This document shows, piece after piece, positions 1-8,078 of a DNA stretch of 23,523 nt. A program made the position numbers and the translations under genes. This DNA comes from Candidatus Methylomirabilota bacterium (GTDB lineage Bacteria; Methylomirabilota; Methylomirabilia; Methylomirabilales; CSP1-5): NCBI GenBank assembly GCA_022615475.1, contig JAKEGQ010000022.1, positions 1-23,523 of the forward strand, read 5' to 3'. A model generated the notes under the pieces. That model saw nothing but the letters and a program-made list of their open reading frames with translations. It was not told the DNA's origin and did not search any database. The stretch's first letter is position 1, and each line of letters opens with the position of its first letter.

Positions 1-407
<407 letters not shown>

Positions 408-415
408 GAACGGCT

Positions 416-429
416 TGCCCTTACGGGCA
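416..429 (-). other. GNRA-capped hairpin just upstream of the 16S 5' end
   Basis: On the minus strand the 16S leader contains TGCCC-GTAA-GGGCA, a perfect 5-bp stem closed by a GUAA (GNRA) tetraloop, about 9 nt before the mature 16S end. It probably takes part in folding or processing of the 16S precursor. The sequence shows only the hairpin; the role is inferred. Confidence 0.5.
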
Positions 430-496
430 GACCAAACTGATCCGCTATTCACGGACCGAAATCACCCGCCCGTAAGCCCGTAACGCGATATTCTAT

Positions 497-507
497 TGTC
501 AAAGAGC
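497..507 (-). promoter_or_regulatory. boxA-like antitermination site of the rRNA leader
   Basis: The minus-strand leader reads GCTCTTTGACA, close to the boxA consensus (TGCTCTTTAACA) that loads NusB/NusE on rRNA transcripts. It lies about 65 nt downstream of the P2 -10 box and about 90 nt before the 16S 5' end, the usual place. No boxB or boxC is assigned. Confidence 0.65.
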
Positions 508-571
508 GAATAAAAAGGCAGGAGGCCAGGAGATAACTTCCCCCCGGCCCAATCTGCAAGTGGCTAACTAC

Positions 572-600
572 AGTATACTAAAGAGATTGACCCGTGTCAA
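572..600 (-). promoter_or_regulatory. rRNA promoter P2 (proximal), sigma-70 type
   Basis: On the minus strand TTGACA (595-600) is followed by a 17-bp spacer and TATACT (572-577): a perfect -35, ideal spacing and a 5/6 match at -10. Transcription would start near 565, giving a leader of about 160 nt before 16S. This is the stronger of two tandem promoters. Confidence 0.85.
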
Positions 601-638
601 GGGGGGTCTCTGACAAATCGTTCCTGCCAGGATCTAGT

Positions 639-668
639 ACTATAATCTCAAGGCCCTGAGACTGTCAA
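639..668 (-). promoter_or_regulatory. rRNA promoter P1 (distal), sigma-70 type
   Basis: On the minus strand TTGACA (663-668) is followed by an 18-bp spacer and TATAGT (639-644). It begins only about 32 nt after the tyrS stop codon, and no hairpin-plus-T-run terminator lies in between, so tyrS transcripts may continue into the rRNA operon. Confidence 0.75.
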
Positions 669-700
669 GTTCTTTTTTCTCTGCTGGTTCCCTCTCCCCC

Positions 701-1927
701 CTAGCGGAACCGGACCTTCTTGAATCGGCGCTTCCCAACCCGAATCAGGGGCTCCCGATCGGGCGCAAGTTGGTAGTCCACATCGGTCACCCGCTTCCCG
801 TCCACCTCCACCGCCCCCTGGCGGATCAGGCGCCGGGCCTCCGAGTTGGAGGAGGTCAGGCCAGATGCCGTCAGGACGATTGGAAGCGAGGGGATTATCG
901 ATCCGCCGCTAGTCCCTCTGAGCAGTTCTATCTGTAGCTCTGCAACCTCCACGTCCTCTGGATCACGCCTGTCCCGAAAGACTCGATCGAACGCCGCGGC
1001 AGCCCCCTCGGCCGCGTCGGCGCCGTGATACAGCGTCACCAGGACCTTTGCGAGGTTGGCCTTCGCGTCCCGAGGATGGAGAGATCCCTGACTGACACCC
1101 TGCCGGATCTTGTCTATCTCCTCGGCGGCGAGCGGGGTGACCAGCTCGTAGTACCGCATGAGCAGGCTGTCCGGAATCGACATCACCTTGCCGTATATCT
1201 CCCCGGCCGGTTCTTCGATGCCGATAGCGTTCCCCAGGCTCTTCGACATCTTCTGAACACCGTCCAGCCCCTCGAGGATCGGCACCGTCATGATCACCTG
1301 CGGCTCCTGGCCGAAATCCCTCTGGAGCTCACGCCCCACGAGCAGATTGAATTTCTGGTCGGTCCCCCCCAGCTCCACGTCCGCGCGGAGAACCACCGAA
1401 TCGTACCCTTGGATGAGGGGGTACAGAAACTCGTGGATGCTGATCGGCAGCCCCTCCCGATACCGTTTCTGGAAGTCGTCCCGTTCGAGCATCCGCGCCA
1501 CCGTGTACCGCGACGCCAAGCCGATCAGATCCTGTCCCGTGAGGGGCCGCAGCCACTTGCTGTTGAACTCGACCTGCGTCTTCGCCGGGTCGAGGATCTT
1601 GAATATCTGCCGCATGTACGTCTCGGCGTTCCGCCCCACCTCCTCCCATGTGAGGGCCTTGCGCGTCTCGGAGCGACCCGAGGGATCCCCGATCATCCCG
1701 GTAAAATCACCGATCAGAAAGATAACCTCATGGCCCAGCTCCTGGAACTGCCTGAGCTTGTGCAGGACCACGGTGTGGCCCAGGTGCAGATCCGGAGCCG
1801 TCGGGTCCATCCCCAGCTTGACCCGTAGGGGCCGGTCCCGTAGCTTGAGCTTCCGGAGCAGCTCCTCCGGGCTGATGACGTCGACGGTCCGGGACGTGAG
1901 GACGCCCAGTTGCCTTTCCGGGGTCAT
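701..1927 (-). CDS. tyrS: Tyrosyl-tRNA synthetase
   Basis: Cytoplasmic class I aminoacyl-tRNA synthetase that charges tRNA-Tyr with tyrosine using ATP. The 408-residue product has the HIGH-type motif as HLGH (about residues 48-51), the GGTDQKFN tyrosine-pocket segment near 187-194, KMSKS near 226-230 and a C-terminal S4-like RNA-binding domain (about 348-408). Length and motif spacing fit the Haemophilus-type TyrS clade. Two adjacent starts exist, GTG at 1930 and ATG at 1927. The upstream GAGGGGAGG abuts the GTG and leaves 3 nt before the ATG, so the ATG is preferred. It is divergent from the PBP gene and points into the rRNA promoters, with no evident terminator. No T-box leader is visible. 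Confidence 0.96.
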   Translation of the reverse strand: MTPERQLGVLTSRTVDVISPEELLRKLKLRDRPLRVKLGMDPTAPDLHLGHTVVLHKLRQFQELGHEVIFLIGDFTGMIGDPSGRSETRKALTWEEVGRNAETYMRQIFKILDPAKTQVEFNSKWLRPLTGQDLIGLASRYTVARMLERDDFQKRYREGLPISIHEFLYPLIQGYDSVVLRADVELGGTDQKFNLLVGRELQRDFGQEPQVIMTVPILEGLDGVQKMSKSLGNAIGIEEPAGEIYGKVMSIPDSLLMRYYELVTPLAAEEIDKIRQGVSQGSLHPRDAKANLAKVLVTLYHGADAAEGAAAAFDRVFRDRRDPEDVEVAELQIELLRGTSGGSIIPSLPIVLTASGLTSSNSEARRLIRQGAVEVDGKRVTDVDYQLAPDREPLIRVGKRRFKKVRFR

Positions 1928-1993
1928 CACCCTCCCCTCAACGGTTCACAGATGGTAATGTGCCGAAACCCCCTCCCGAAGAACTCCCCGCTC

Positions 1994-2002
1994 TGGTATA
2001 AT
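1994..2002 (+). promoter_or_regulatory. Extended -10 promoter of the PBP1A gene
   Basis: TGGTATAAT combines an extended -10 TGn with a perfect TATAAT at 1997-2002. No convincing -35 lies 17 bp upstream, as is common for extended -10 promoters. The box is 41 nt upstream of the PBP start codon and lies in the tyrS/PBP divergent region. Confidence 0.7.
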
Positions 2003-2043
2003 ACCCTTCTATGTCATCCTTTCCAAGGAGATGATTACAGGCG

Positions 2044-4293
2044 ATGCTTGAAATCTTGCGAAGACACCTTCTCATCTGGGCCGTGCTCATCGTCTCGGTC
2101 GTGGGGACGGGGATCCTCGGCGGAGTGGTCGCCGCCTACATGCACGACCTGCCACCCCTCGATATCCTCGAGGATTACGAACCCAGCCTCGTCACGACGC
2201 TCTACGACGATCAAGGGAAGCCTTTCGCAACCTTCTACGAGCAGCGTCGAATCCTGGTCCCCCTGGCGGAGATCCCTCAGATGCTGCAGGAGGCCATCAT
2301 CGCCGTGGAGGACAGTCGGTTCTATGAGCATTTCGGCGTCGACCCTGTCGGCATTCTCCGCGCGATGTGGGCCAACCTCAAATGCCTCTGCCGGGCCGAA
2401 GGGGGGAGCACGATCACCCAACAACTGGCCAAGGTCCTCTTCTTCACCCCGGAGAAGAGTCTGTCACGGAAGGTGAAAGAGGCCCTCCTGGCCCTCAAGA
2501 TTGAGCGCACGCATTCGAAGAAGAAGATTGTCGAGCTATACTTCAACCAGATCTACTTCGGCCACGGCGCCTACGGCATCGAGGCGGCGGCGCAAACCTA
2601 CTTCAAGAAGTCGGTCGGCGCCCTGAACCTCGCCGAAGCAGCCATGCTGGCAGGCCTCCCCAGGGCACCGAACTCTTACTCGCCCATCCTCGATCCCGAG
2701 CGCGCCCGCAAGCGACGGCACCATGTCTTGCAGCGCATGTTGCAAGAGCAATTCATCACGGCCGAGCAAGCCGAGGCGGCCACGGCCATCCCCTTCGATA
2801 CTGCTGCCTTCGCCCAGGCCAAGAACGTCGGGTCCTATTTCGTCGAATACGTGCGCCAATATCTGGAGGAGAAGTACGGGACCTATGGGGTGTACCACCG
2901 GGGGCTCAAGGTCTACACGACGCTGAACCTCGCCATGCAGGAAGCGGCCGAGCAGGCCATCAAGCGCGGACTGGTCGAGCTCGGAAAGCAACAGGGGCAT
3001 CAGCCCAAGCTGGTTTCCCGGCGAGGGGGCACACCCGCCCGGAACCAAGCCGTCGTCGGCGAGACGGCGGAGGCCACGGTGACGGGTCGGACGGCCGATC
3101 GCGTCAATGTGGAGATCGGAGGGGATCAGGCCGAAATACCCCTCGCGGAGTTCAAGGAGCTCGGGTTCACGAACCCCGAGGAGGCGATCAAGGCCGGGGA
3201 CCGGGTCTTCGTCCGCGTCCTGAAACGGGATGAGAAACGGATCCGGGTGACCCTGGCGACAGCGCCCGAGCTTGAAGGGGCCCTCCTGGTCCTCGATCCC
3301 CGCCAGGGAGGGATCAAGGCCATGGTGGGAGGATACGACTTCCAGCAGAGCAAATTCAACCGGGCGGTCCAGGCCAAGCGGCAGCCCGGCTCGGCCTTCA
3401 AGCCTTTTGTCTATGCGACGGCCTTCGACATAGGACTGACCCCGGCCACGACCTTCGAAGACAGTCCAGTCACCTTCCACACCACGATCAATGGAAAACC
3501 CGCCGATTGGAGTCCGGAAAACTTCGATAAGCAGTTTCGGGGGGCCATCACGCTCCGTCAGGGCCTGGAGCACTCTATCAATGTCGTTGCCGTCAAGCTG
3601 CTCGAGCAGGTCGGGGTCCATCGCGTCATCCGCACAGCCCAGCGTCTCGGGATCAAGAGCCAGCTCCGCCCGGAATACGGCCTCGCCCTTGGGGTTTCAG
3701 AGGTCAGCCTTTTGGAGATGGTCTCCGCCTACGGGGTGTTCGCCGCCGGTGGCTATCGGGCCGAGCCGTACGCGATCAAGAGGGTCTTGGACAACAAAGG
3801 CGGGATCCTGGAGGAGTGGTTCCCAGATCCCCAGTTGGTCCTCCGCCCGGAGACCGCCTTTGTCCTCACCCACGTCTTGAAAGGGGTGGTCGAGCGGGGG
3901 ACGGGAAAGCGCGCCAAGGCCCTCGAGAGGCCATTTGCGGCCAAGACGGGGACGACGGATTTTTCGACCGATGTCTGGTTCATCGGCTCCACGCCGTCAC
4001 TGGTGGCCGGGGTGTGGATCGGCTACGACACCAAGCGGTCGCTGGGTCCCACTGTGACCAGCGGCTTGCTCGCCGTGCCAATCTGGATGGATTTCATGCG
4101 GGCGATTCTCCACGGGGAACCCCCAGAGGATTTTCCTGTCCCCACCGGAGTCGTCCCTTCTTATGTCAATTACGACAGTGGCGCGCCCGTCTCTCGCGAC
4201 GATCCCGGTGCGATCCTGGAATACTTCGTTCGGGGGACCGAACCGCGGGTCGTCACGAGCCACCAGCCGGTCATGGCCCCCCCGGTTCAATAA
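2044..4293 (+). CDS. mrcA: Penicillin-binding protein 1A, bifunctional peptidoglycan synthase
   Basis: Inner-membrane class A PBP that polymerises lipid II and cross-links stem peptides. The 749-residue protein has an N-terminal membrane anchor (about 9-31), a GT51 glycosyltransferase domain (about 55-235) with catalytic Glu in EDSRFYEHFG (E89) and the GGSTITQQLAK motif, an OB-like insert (about 325-410) and a transpeptidase domain (about 415-690). The active-site motifs are complete: SAFK (Ser450, Lys453), SIN (511-513) and KTGTTD (634-639). Length is typical of PBP1A. The ATG at 2044 has AAGGAG 13 nt upstream, a long spacing, but the anchor begins directly after this Met. It is transcribed alone from the extended -10 promoter, divergent from tyrS. 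Confidence 0.96.
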   Translation: MLEILRRHLLIWAVLIVSVVGTGILGGVVAAYMHDLPPLDILEDYEPSLVTTLYDDQGKPFATFYEQRRILVPLAEIPQMLQEAIIAVEDSRFYEHFGVDPVGILRAMWANLKCLCRAEGGSTITQQLAKVLFFTPEKSLSRKVKEALLALKIERTHSKKKIVELYFNQIYFGHGAYGIEAAAQTYFKKSVGALNLAEAAMLAGLPRAPNSYSPILDPERARKRRHHVLQRMLQEQFITAEQAEAATAIPFDTAAFAQAKNVGSYFVEYVRQYLEEKYGTYGVYHRGLKVYTTLNLAMQEAAEQAIKRGLVELGKQQGHQPKLVSRRGGTPARNQAVVGETAEATVTGRTADRVNVEIGGDQAEIPLAEFKELGFTNPEEAIKAGDRVFVRVLKRDEKRIRVTLATAPELEGALLVLDPRQGGIKAMVGGYDFQQSKFNRAVQAKRQPGSAFKPFVYATAFDIGLTPATTFEDSPVTFHTTINGKPADWSPENFDKQFRGAITLRQGLEHSINVVAVKLLEQVGVHRVIRTAQRLGIKSQLRPEYGLALGVSEVSLLEMVSAYGVFAAGGYRAEPYAIKRVLDNKGGILEEWFPDPQLVLRPETAFVLTHVLKGVVERGTGKRAKALERPFAAKTGTTDFSTDVWFIGSTPSLVAGVWIGYDTKRSLGPTVTSGLLAVPIWMDFMRAILHGEPPEDFPVPTGVVPSYVNYDSGAPVSRDDPGAILEYFVRGTEPRVVTSHQPVMAPPVQ

Positions 4294-4362
4294 CGCCTCA
4301 TCCGAACGGAAGACCGCGCGAATCCGCCCCGAATGCCTCAGCGATTGCACGATGAAAAATCC

Positions 4363-4391
4363 TTGAGGAATACTCCTTCGTGTGGTATCCT
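4363..4391 (+). promoter_or_regulatory. Promoter of the DEAD-box helicase gene
   Basis: TTGAGG (4363-4368), a 17-bp spacer and TATCCT (4386-4391), preceded by TGG as an extended -10. Transcription would start near 4398, leaving about 200 nt before the helicase start. Confidence 0.6.
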
Positions 4392-4397
4392 TTATGT

Positions 4398-4594
4398 GTA
4401 TTCCGCAACGGTAGCCGGAAACGTCGAGGCTCTGAGGCGGGACGAGCAGCATAGGGCAGGTGTCAGAGCCTGAACGGCGGTCTCTCCGGCGATCCCTCCG
4501 TTACTCCCTCACACTCAACCAAGCCGGACACAGCAGCGGTCACACGCGACCCGTGCGCGGGCGGTGTGTGGCTGCGGAAAGCACAGGGACACGC
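4398..4594 (+). promoter_or_regulatory. Structured 5' leader of the helicase mRNA
   Basis: The gene-free stretch from the PBP stop to the helicase (4294-4594) holds the promoter above and this leader. It contains a perfect 8-bp inverted repeat, GGCTCTGA (4428-4435) with TCAGAGCC (4463-4470), and a GC-rich hairpin at 4541-4568 (CACAC...CCCG-TGCG-CGGG...GTGTG) ending about 26 nt before the start codon. A regulatory role is inferred: RNA helicase genes often have long autoregulated or cold-responsive leaders. An in-frame GTG at 4460 would instead make part of it coding. No intrinsic terminator was seen after the PBP gene. Confidence 0.4.
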
Positions 4595-6028
4595 ATGTCG
4601 TTTGCCGAACTTGGACTCCATGCAGGACTGGTACGGGCCACTCAGCAGATGGGATTCGACCATCCGACGCCGATCCAGCGGGCGGCGATTCCGCCGCTTT
4701 TGGAAGGCCGAGACGTGCTGGCCACGGCCGTGACGGGCAGCGGGAAGACCGCCGCGTTCCTCTTGCCGATCCTCCACGATCTTCTGCAGAAGCGTCGCGG
4801 GACCACGCGGGCGCTGGTGGTGGTCCCCACCCGGGAACTGGCTGTCCAGATCGCCGAGCACCTCCGCGACCTGGCAGGCGGCACCGGTCTCACCGGCGCG
4901 GCGATCTACGGGGGTGTCGCCATGGGGCCGCAGGAGCAGGCCTTCCGAAAGGGCGTGGACGTTCTCATCGCCACTCCCGGCCGCCTCCTCGATCACCTGC
5001 AGTATCCATACGCACGGTTGGGCGGCGTCGAGTGCCTCGTGCTGGATGAGGCGGATCGCATGCTCGATATGGGGTTCCTGCCAGATATCCGCCGCATCCT
5101 CCAGCAGCTTCCCAGGCAACGACGGACCCTGCTCTTCTCGGCGACGCTGCCGGTCCCCATCGTGAACCTGGCCCGGGAGATGTTGCGGGATCCCGTTTTC
5201 CTGAACACCGAACGGAAGTCCGCCCCGGCGCCCGGGATCACGCATCGGGCCTACCCGGTCCCGCACGAGCTGAAGTCCCATCTCCTGCTGGAGCTGCTGC
5301 GGCAAGGATCGGCCAAGACCGTCCTGGCCTTCACGCGGACGAAGCACCGGGCCAATCGGTTGGCCGACTTCCTGGCGAGACAGGGGGTGGCCTGCGCCCG
5401 CATCCACGGCAACCGCAGCCAGGCGCAGCGGATGGAGGCCCTGGTCGGATTCAAGCGCGGACAGTTCCGCGTCCTCGTTGCCACGGACATCGCGGCGCGC
5501 GGCATTGACGTGGAGGCGCTGGATCTGGTCGTGAACTTCGATGTGCCCCACCTCCCCGAGGACTACATCCATCGGGTCGGGCGCACGGCCCGGGTCGCGG
5601 CCACGGGCGAGGCCTACACCCTGGTCTCCCCCGATGAGGAGGGCGACGTCCGCGCCATCGAGCGCCACCTGGGAAAGCCCCTGCCGCGGCACCACGTCCC
5701 CGGATTCAATTACGCGCGGAGGCCAGCGGAACGGCTAGAGATCCCACTCGCCGAGCGTATCGCCGCCATCCGCGCGCGAAGAGGCGAGGCGCGGGCGACC
5801 CGCTCTCCTCGGGGAGCCTCGGCAAATCGCGTCCCGCACGAGTCGGCGAGGGGAGAATCTTCACGGCACTCCAGGCAGCGCCCGGCTGGCCGCGACCGCG
5901 TCGGGGCGGGCCTGGCCTGGCTCCGGGAGGTGACGGAACGAAGCGATCGGGGGTCTGCCACCGGGCAAGTCAGGCGGACACGGCGCCGCGGCCCGGCGTT
6001 CGGCAGAAAACCCGGCTTCCCCCGGTAA
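4595..6028 (+). CDS. rhlE: DEAD-box ATP-dependent RNA helicase, RhlE-like
   Basis: Cytoplasmic ATP-dependent RNA helicase, likely acting in ribosome assembly or RNA decay. The 477-residue protein has all core motifs: Q-motif PTPIQ (about 24-28), motif I TGSGKT (47-52), PTREL (78-82), TPGR (127-130), DEAD (151-154), SAT (182-184), then in RecA domain 2 ARGID (301-305) and HRVGRTAR (326-333). The C-terminal tail (about 380-477) is low-complexity and Arg/Gly-rich, as in RhlE-type proteins, and probably binds RNA. The ATG at 4595 is chosen because conservation begins at MSFAELGL. The reading frame extends to a GTG at 4460, but those 45 residues are basic, non-conserved-looking and lie in the structured leader. 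The exact subfamily (RhlE versus DbpA/CsdA) is not certain. Confidence 0.92.
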   Translation: MSFAELGLHAGLVRATQQMGFDHPTPIQRAAIPPLLEGRDVLATAVTGSGKTAAFLLPILHDLLQKRRGTTRALVVVPTRELAVQIAEHLRDLAGGTGLTGAAIYGGVAMGPQEQAFRKGVDVLIATPGRLLDHLQYPYARLGGVECLVLDEADRMLDMGFLPDIRRILQQLPRQRRTLLFSATLPVPIVNLAREMLRDPVFLNTERKSAPAPGITHRAYPVPHELKSHLLLELLRQGSAKTVLAFTRTKHRANRLADFLARQGVACARIHGNRSQAQRMEALVGFKRGQFRVLVATDIAARGIDVEALDLVVNFDVPHLPEDYIHRVGRTARVAATGEAYTLVSPDEEGDVRAIERHLGKPLPRHHVPGFNYARRPAERLEIPLAERIAAIRARRGEARATRSPRGASANRVPHESARGESSRHSRQRPAGRDRVGAGLAWLREVTERSDRGSATGQVRRTRRRGPAFGRKPGFPR

Positions 6029-6103
6029 CAGGCAGGGAAGCGGGCCGACACCGCGTCATCGTGCGCACGCTCGCCGTGATGGCTCGCAGCAGATCCCGAA
6101 GCT

Positions 6104-6406
6104 CTAGCCTGGAGACGATGGCGTGTCTCGAGGATCGGGTTCTGCCTCCAGGATCTCCCTGGCCCGCTCGAGGTCCTCCGAGCTCACAAAGATCCGGTGC
6201 CTCGCCAACGGCCCGATGGTATAGCGGGCATCAACGGCGTACGGGTTTTCGCGCTTGACCAGGGACGGAATGTCGTAGGCCTGCAGCAGAGAGACAATGA
6301 AGTCGGCCTCGATAAAGTCCTCCGCCTCGACGAGCAAAGCCAGCTCTTCCGCCACCAAGTCACCTGCTTGAGCCGACCGGTCTTGACATTCGAATGCCCG
6401 CCTCAC
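6104..6406 (-). CDS. DUF2007-type small protein
   Basis: The 100-residue product matches the pattern of DUF2007, called 'putative signal transducing protein' and of unknown biochemical function: a region rich in acidic residues (AEDFIEADFIVSLLQAYDIP, about 27-46) followed by basic and beta-rich segments and a short helix (DLERAREILEAE). The GTG start at 6406 overlaps the folD stop as GTGA, so it is the last gene of the pheT-to-folD operon and probably translated by coupling. The N-terminal 15-20 residues look less family-like, so an internal start is possible. It converges with the helicase gene; 6029-6103 between them holds nothing recognisable. Confidence 0.75.
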   Translation of the reverse strand: MRRAFECQDRSAQAGDLVAEELALLVEAEDFIEADFIVSLLQAYDIPSLVKRENPYAVDARYTIGPLARHRIFVSSEDLERAREILEAEPDPRDTPSSPG

Positions 6407-7266
6407 GGCTGCCTGGCGAGACCGATCCGTGCCTTGTAGGCCACGAGGGTGTTCTTGAGCAGCATGGCGACGGTGAGGGGGCCGACGCCGCCGGGGACCG
6501 GGGTGATGAGAGACGCCTTGGGGGAGACCGATGCAAAATCCACATCCCCGACCAGTCGTCCATTCGCCCGGTTGATCCCGACATCAATGACGACAGCCCC
6601 CTCCTTTACCATGTCCCCCTTCACGAGGCCAGGCTGCCCCGCGGCCACCACGAGGATGTCCGCCAGCCGCGTGTGTCGATCGAGATCTCGTGTCCATTTT
6701 TGGCAGACCGTTACCGTGGCCCGGCGATGGAGAAGGAGAAAGGCGATCGGCTTGCCAACGATGGTACTCCAGCCGACCACGACCGCGTCTCTTCCCTCGA
6801 TGGCAACCCGGAATCGATCCAAGACCTCCATGATGCCCAACGGGGTCGAGGCGACGAAGAGGGGATGGCCGGTGAGGAGACCGCCGAGGTTTGCAGGGTG
6901 GAAGCCATCCACATCCTTCGCAGGGTCTACCGCCTCCAGGATCGATCGCTCTCCGATGTGGGGGGGGAGGGGGAGCTGCACCAGGATCCCATCGATCGTC
7001 TCGTCCTTATTCACAGTATGGAGGACATCGAGGAGCTCCTCGCGGGAGATGGTGGCAGGACGATGGATTTGGACCGATGTGATCCCCACCTCTTGACAGG
7101 CCTTGGCCTTGTTGCGCACATAGGTGGCCGAGGCGGAATCCTCGCCCACGAGGATCACCGCCAGGCCGGGTGGCCGGTGGCCCGCGGATAACTCCTTCAG
7201 CTCCGCCTGCACCTCGCGGCGGATCGCTGCAGCGATTGCTCTTCCGTCCACCACCTGAGCCGACAT
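6403..7266 (-). CDS. folD: FolD, methylene-THF dehydrogenase / methenyl-THF cyclohydrolase
   Basis: Bifunctional cytosolic enzyme interconverting 5,10-methylene-, 5,10-methenyl- and 10-formyl-tetrahydrofolate. The 287-residue product has the catalytic Tyr-x3-Lys (YVRNK, 49-53), VQLPLPPH (96-103), DVDGFHP (118-124) and the C-terminal PGGVGPLT signature (258-265). The dinucleotide motif usually written GRSxIVGKP reads GWSTIVGKP (165-173), with Trp replacing the common Arg. The ATG at 7266 has AGGGAC upstream and lies 8 nt after the ymdB stop. With the 5-formyl-THF cyclo-ligase gene in the same operon it forms a one-carbon pair. Confidence 0.95.
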   Translation of the reverse strand: MSAQVVDGRAIAAAIRREVQAELKELSAGHRPPGLAVILVGEDSASATYVRNKAKACQEVGITSVQIHRPATISREELLDVLHTVNKDETIDGILVQLPLPPHIGERSILEAVDPAKDVDGFHPANLGGLLTGHPLFVASTPLGIMEVLDRFRVAIEGRDAVVVGWSTIVGKPIAFLLLHRRATVTVCQKWTRDLDRHTRLADILVVAAGQPGLVKGDMVKEGAVVIDVGINRANGRLVGDVDFASVSPKASLITPVPGGVGPLTVAMLLKNTLVAYKARIGLARQP

Positions 7267-7274
7267 TCTTGTCC

Positions 7275-8069
7275 CTACGACACGCTTACCCCGTCCTCGC
7301 GAAGCAGGAGCCGGGTGATGGCCTTGGCCTTGCCGCTCTCCTCTTCCAGGTCCAGCAGGACGGCGGATAGGATCGGGTTCCCCTTGGCCACGCGGAATTT
7401 CGAGGGTGTCTGGGTGAGGAAACGATGGATGACATCCGAGACTTCCATCCCGATGACGGAATCGCTGGGCCCGGTCATCCCCACATCGGAAATGTAGGCG
7501 GTGCCAGCCGGGAGGATCTGCTCGTCGGCGGTCTGGACATGCGTATGCGTGCCCACGACCGCCGACACGCGACCGTCGACGAAACGCGCAAAGGCCTGCT
7601 TCTCCGAGGTGGCCTCTGCGTGAAAATCTATGATGAGGAGGTCGGTCGCCTCCTTGAGGAGGGTGATCTTCTGCTCCCCGACCCTAAAGGGGCAGTCGAT
7701 GGTCGGCATGAAGACCCTGCCCTGCAGATTCAACACGCCGACGCGCAGCCCTCCCCGCTCCCAGAGGGCCACCCCAGATCCTGGGGCGGTCTCCGGATAG
7801 TTGGCGGGACGGAGGAGACGTCGCTCGGTGGCGATGTAGAGCTCCCCCTCCTTCTTGTCCCAGATATGGTTGCCCGACGTGAGGAGATCGATGTTGGCCC
7901 TGAAGAGTTCCTCCGCCACCGACGGGGTGATGCCAAAGCCGCCCGCCGCATTCTCGGCATTGGCAATCGTCAACGCGATTCCGTGCTCCCTCTGAAGCCC
8001 CGGCAGCAGGGCGGTCACGACCTGCCGCCCTGGCGTTCCGACGATGTCGCCGATAAACAGAACCTTCAC
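7275..8069 (-). CDS. ymdB: YmdB-family metallophosphoesterase (TIGR00282)
   Basis: Cytosolic dinuclear-metal phosphodiesterase; the Bacillus homologue hydrolyses 2',3'-cyclic nucleotides and affects RNase Y-linked RNA decay. The 264-residue product, the family's usual length, shows the metal ligands in order: Asp8 (FIGDIVG), Glu39-Asn40 (NAENAAGGFG), Asn67-His68 (SGNHIWDKKE), His150 (DFHAEATSEK), and His175/His177 (GTHTHVQTADE). The GTG start at 8069 is preceded by AGAGGA that partly follows the rny stop, so rny and ymdB are almost certainly cotranscribed, as in Firmicutes. The rny-ymdB pair is a known conserved neighbourhood. Confidence 0.95.
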   Translation of the reverse strand: MKVLFIGDIVGTPGRQVVTALLPGLQREHGIALTIANAENAAGGFGITPSVAEELFRANIDLLTSGNHIWDKKEGELYIATERRLLRPANYPETAPGSGVALWERGGLRVGVLNLQGRVFMPTIDCPFRVGEQKITLLKEATDLLIIDFHAEATSEKQAFARFVDGRVSAVVGTHTHVQTADEQILPAGTAYISDVGMTGPSDSVIGMEVSDVIHRFLTQTPSKFRVAKGNPILSAVLLDLEEESGKAKAITRLLLREDGVSVS

Positions 8070-8078
8070 TCAGTCCTC

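Noticed and set aside
1025..1828. Long plus-strand frame antisense to tyrS
   Set aside because: Shadow of a clearly real synthetase gene in high-GC DNA; no domain, no ribosome-binding site.
1931..2043. T-box or other aminoacyl-tRNA-sensing leader for tyrS
   Set aside because: The upstream gap is short and shows no T-box core sequence or antiterminator.
2536..3621. 361-codon minus-strand frame inside the PBP gene
   Set aside because: Antisense shadow of the GT51/transpeptidase coding region; composition typical of a high-GC mirror frame.
4463..5695. 410-codon minus-strand frame inside the helicase
   Set aside because: Antisense shadow; the helicase motifs on the other strand are complete.
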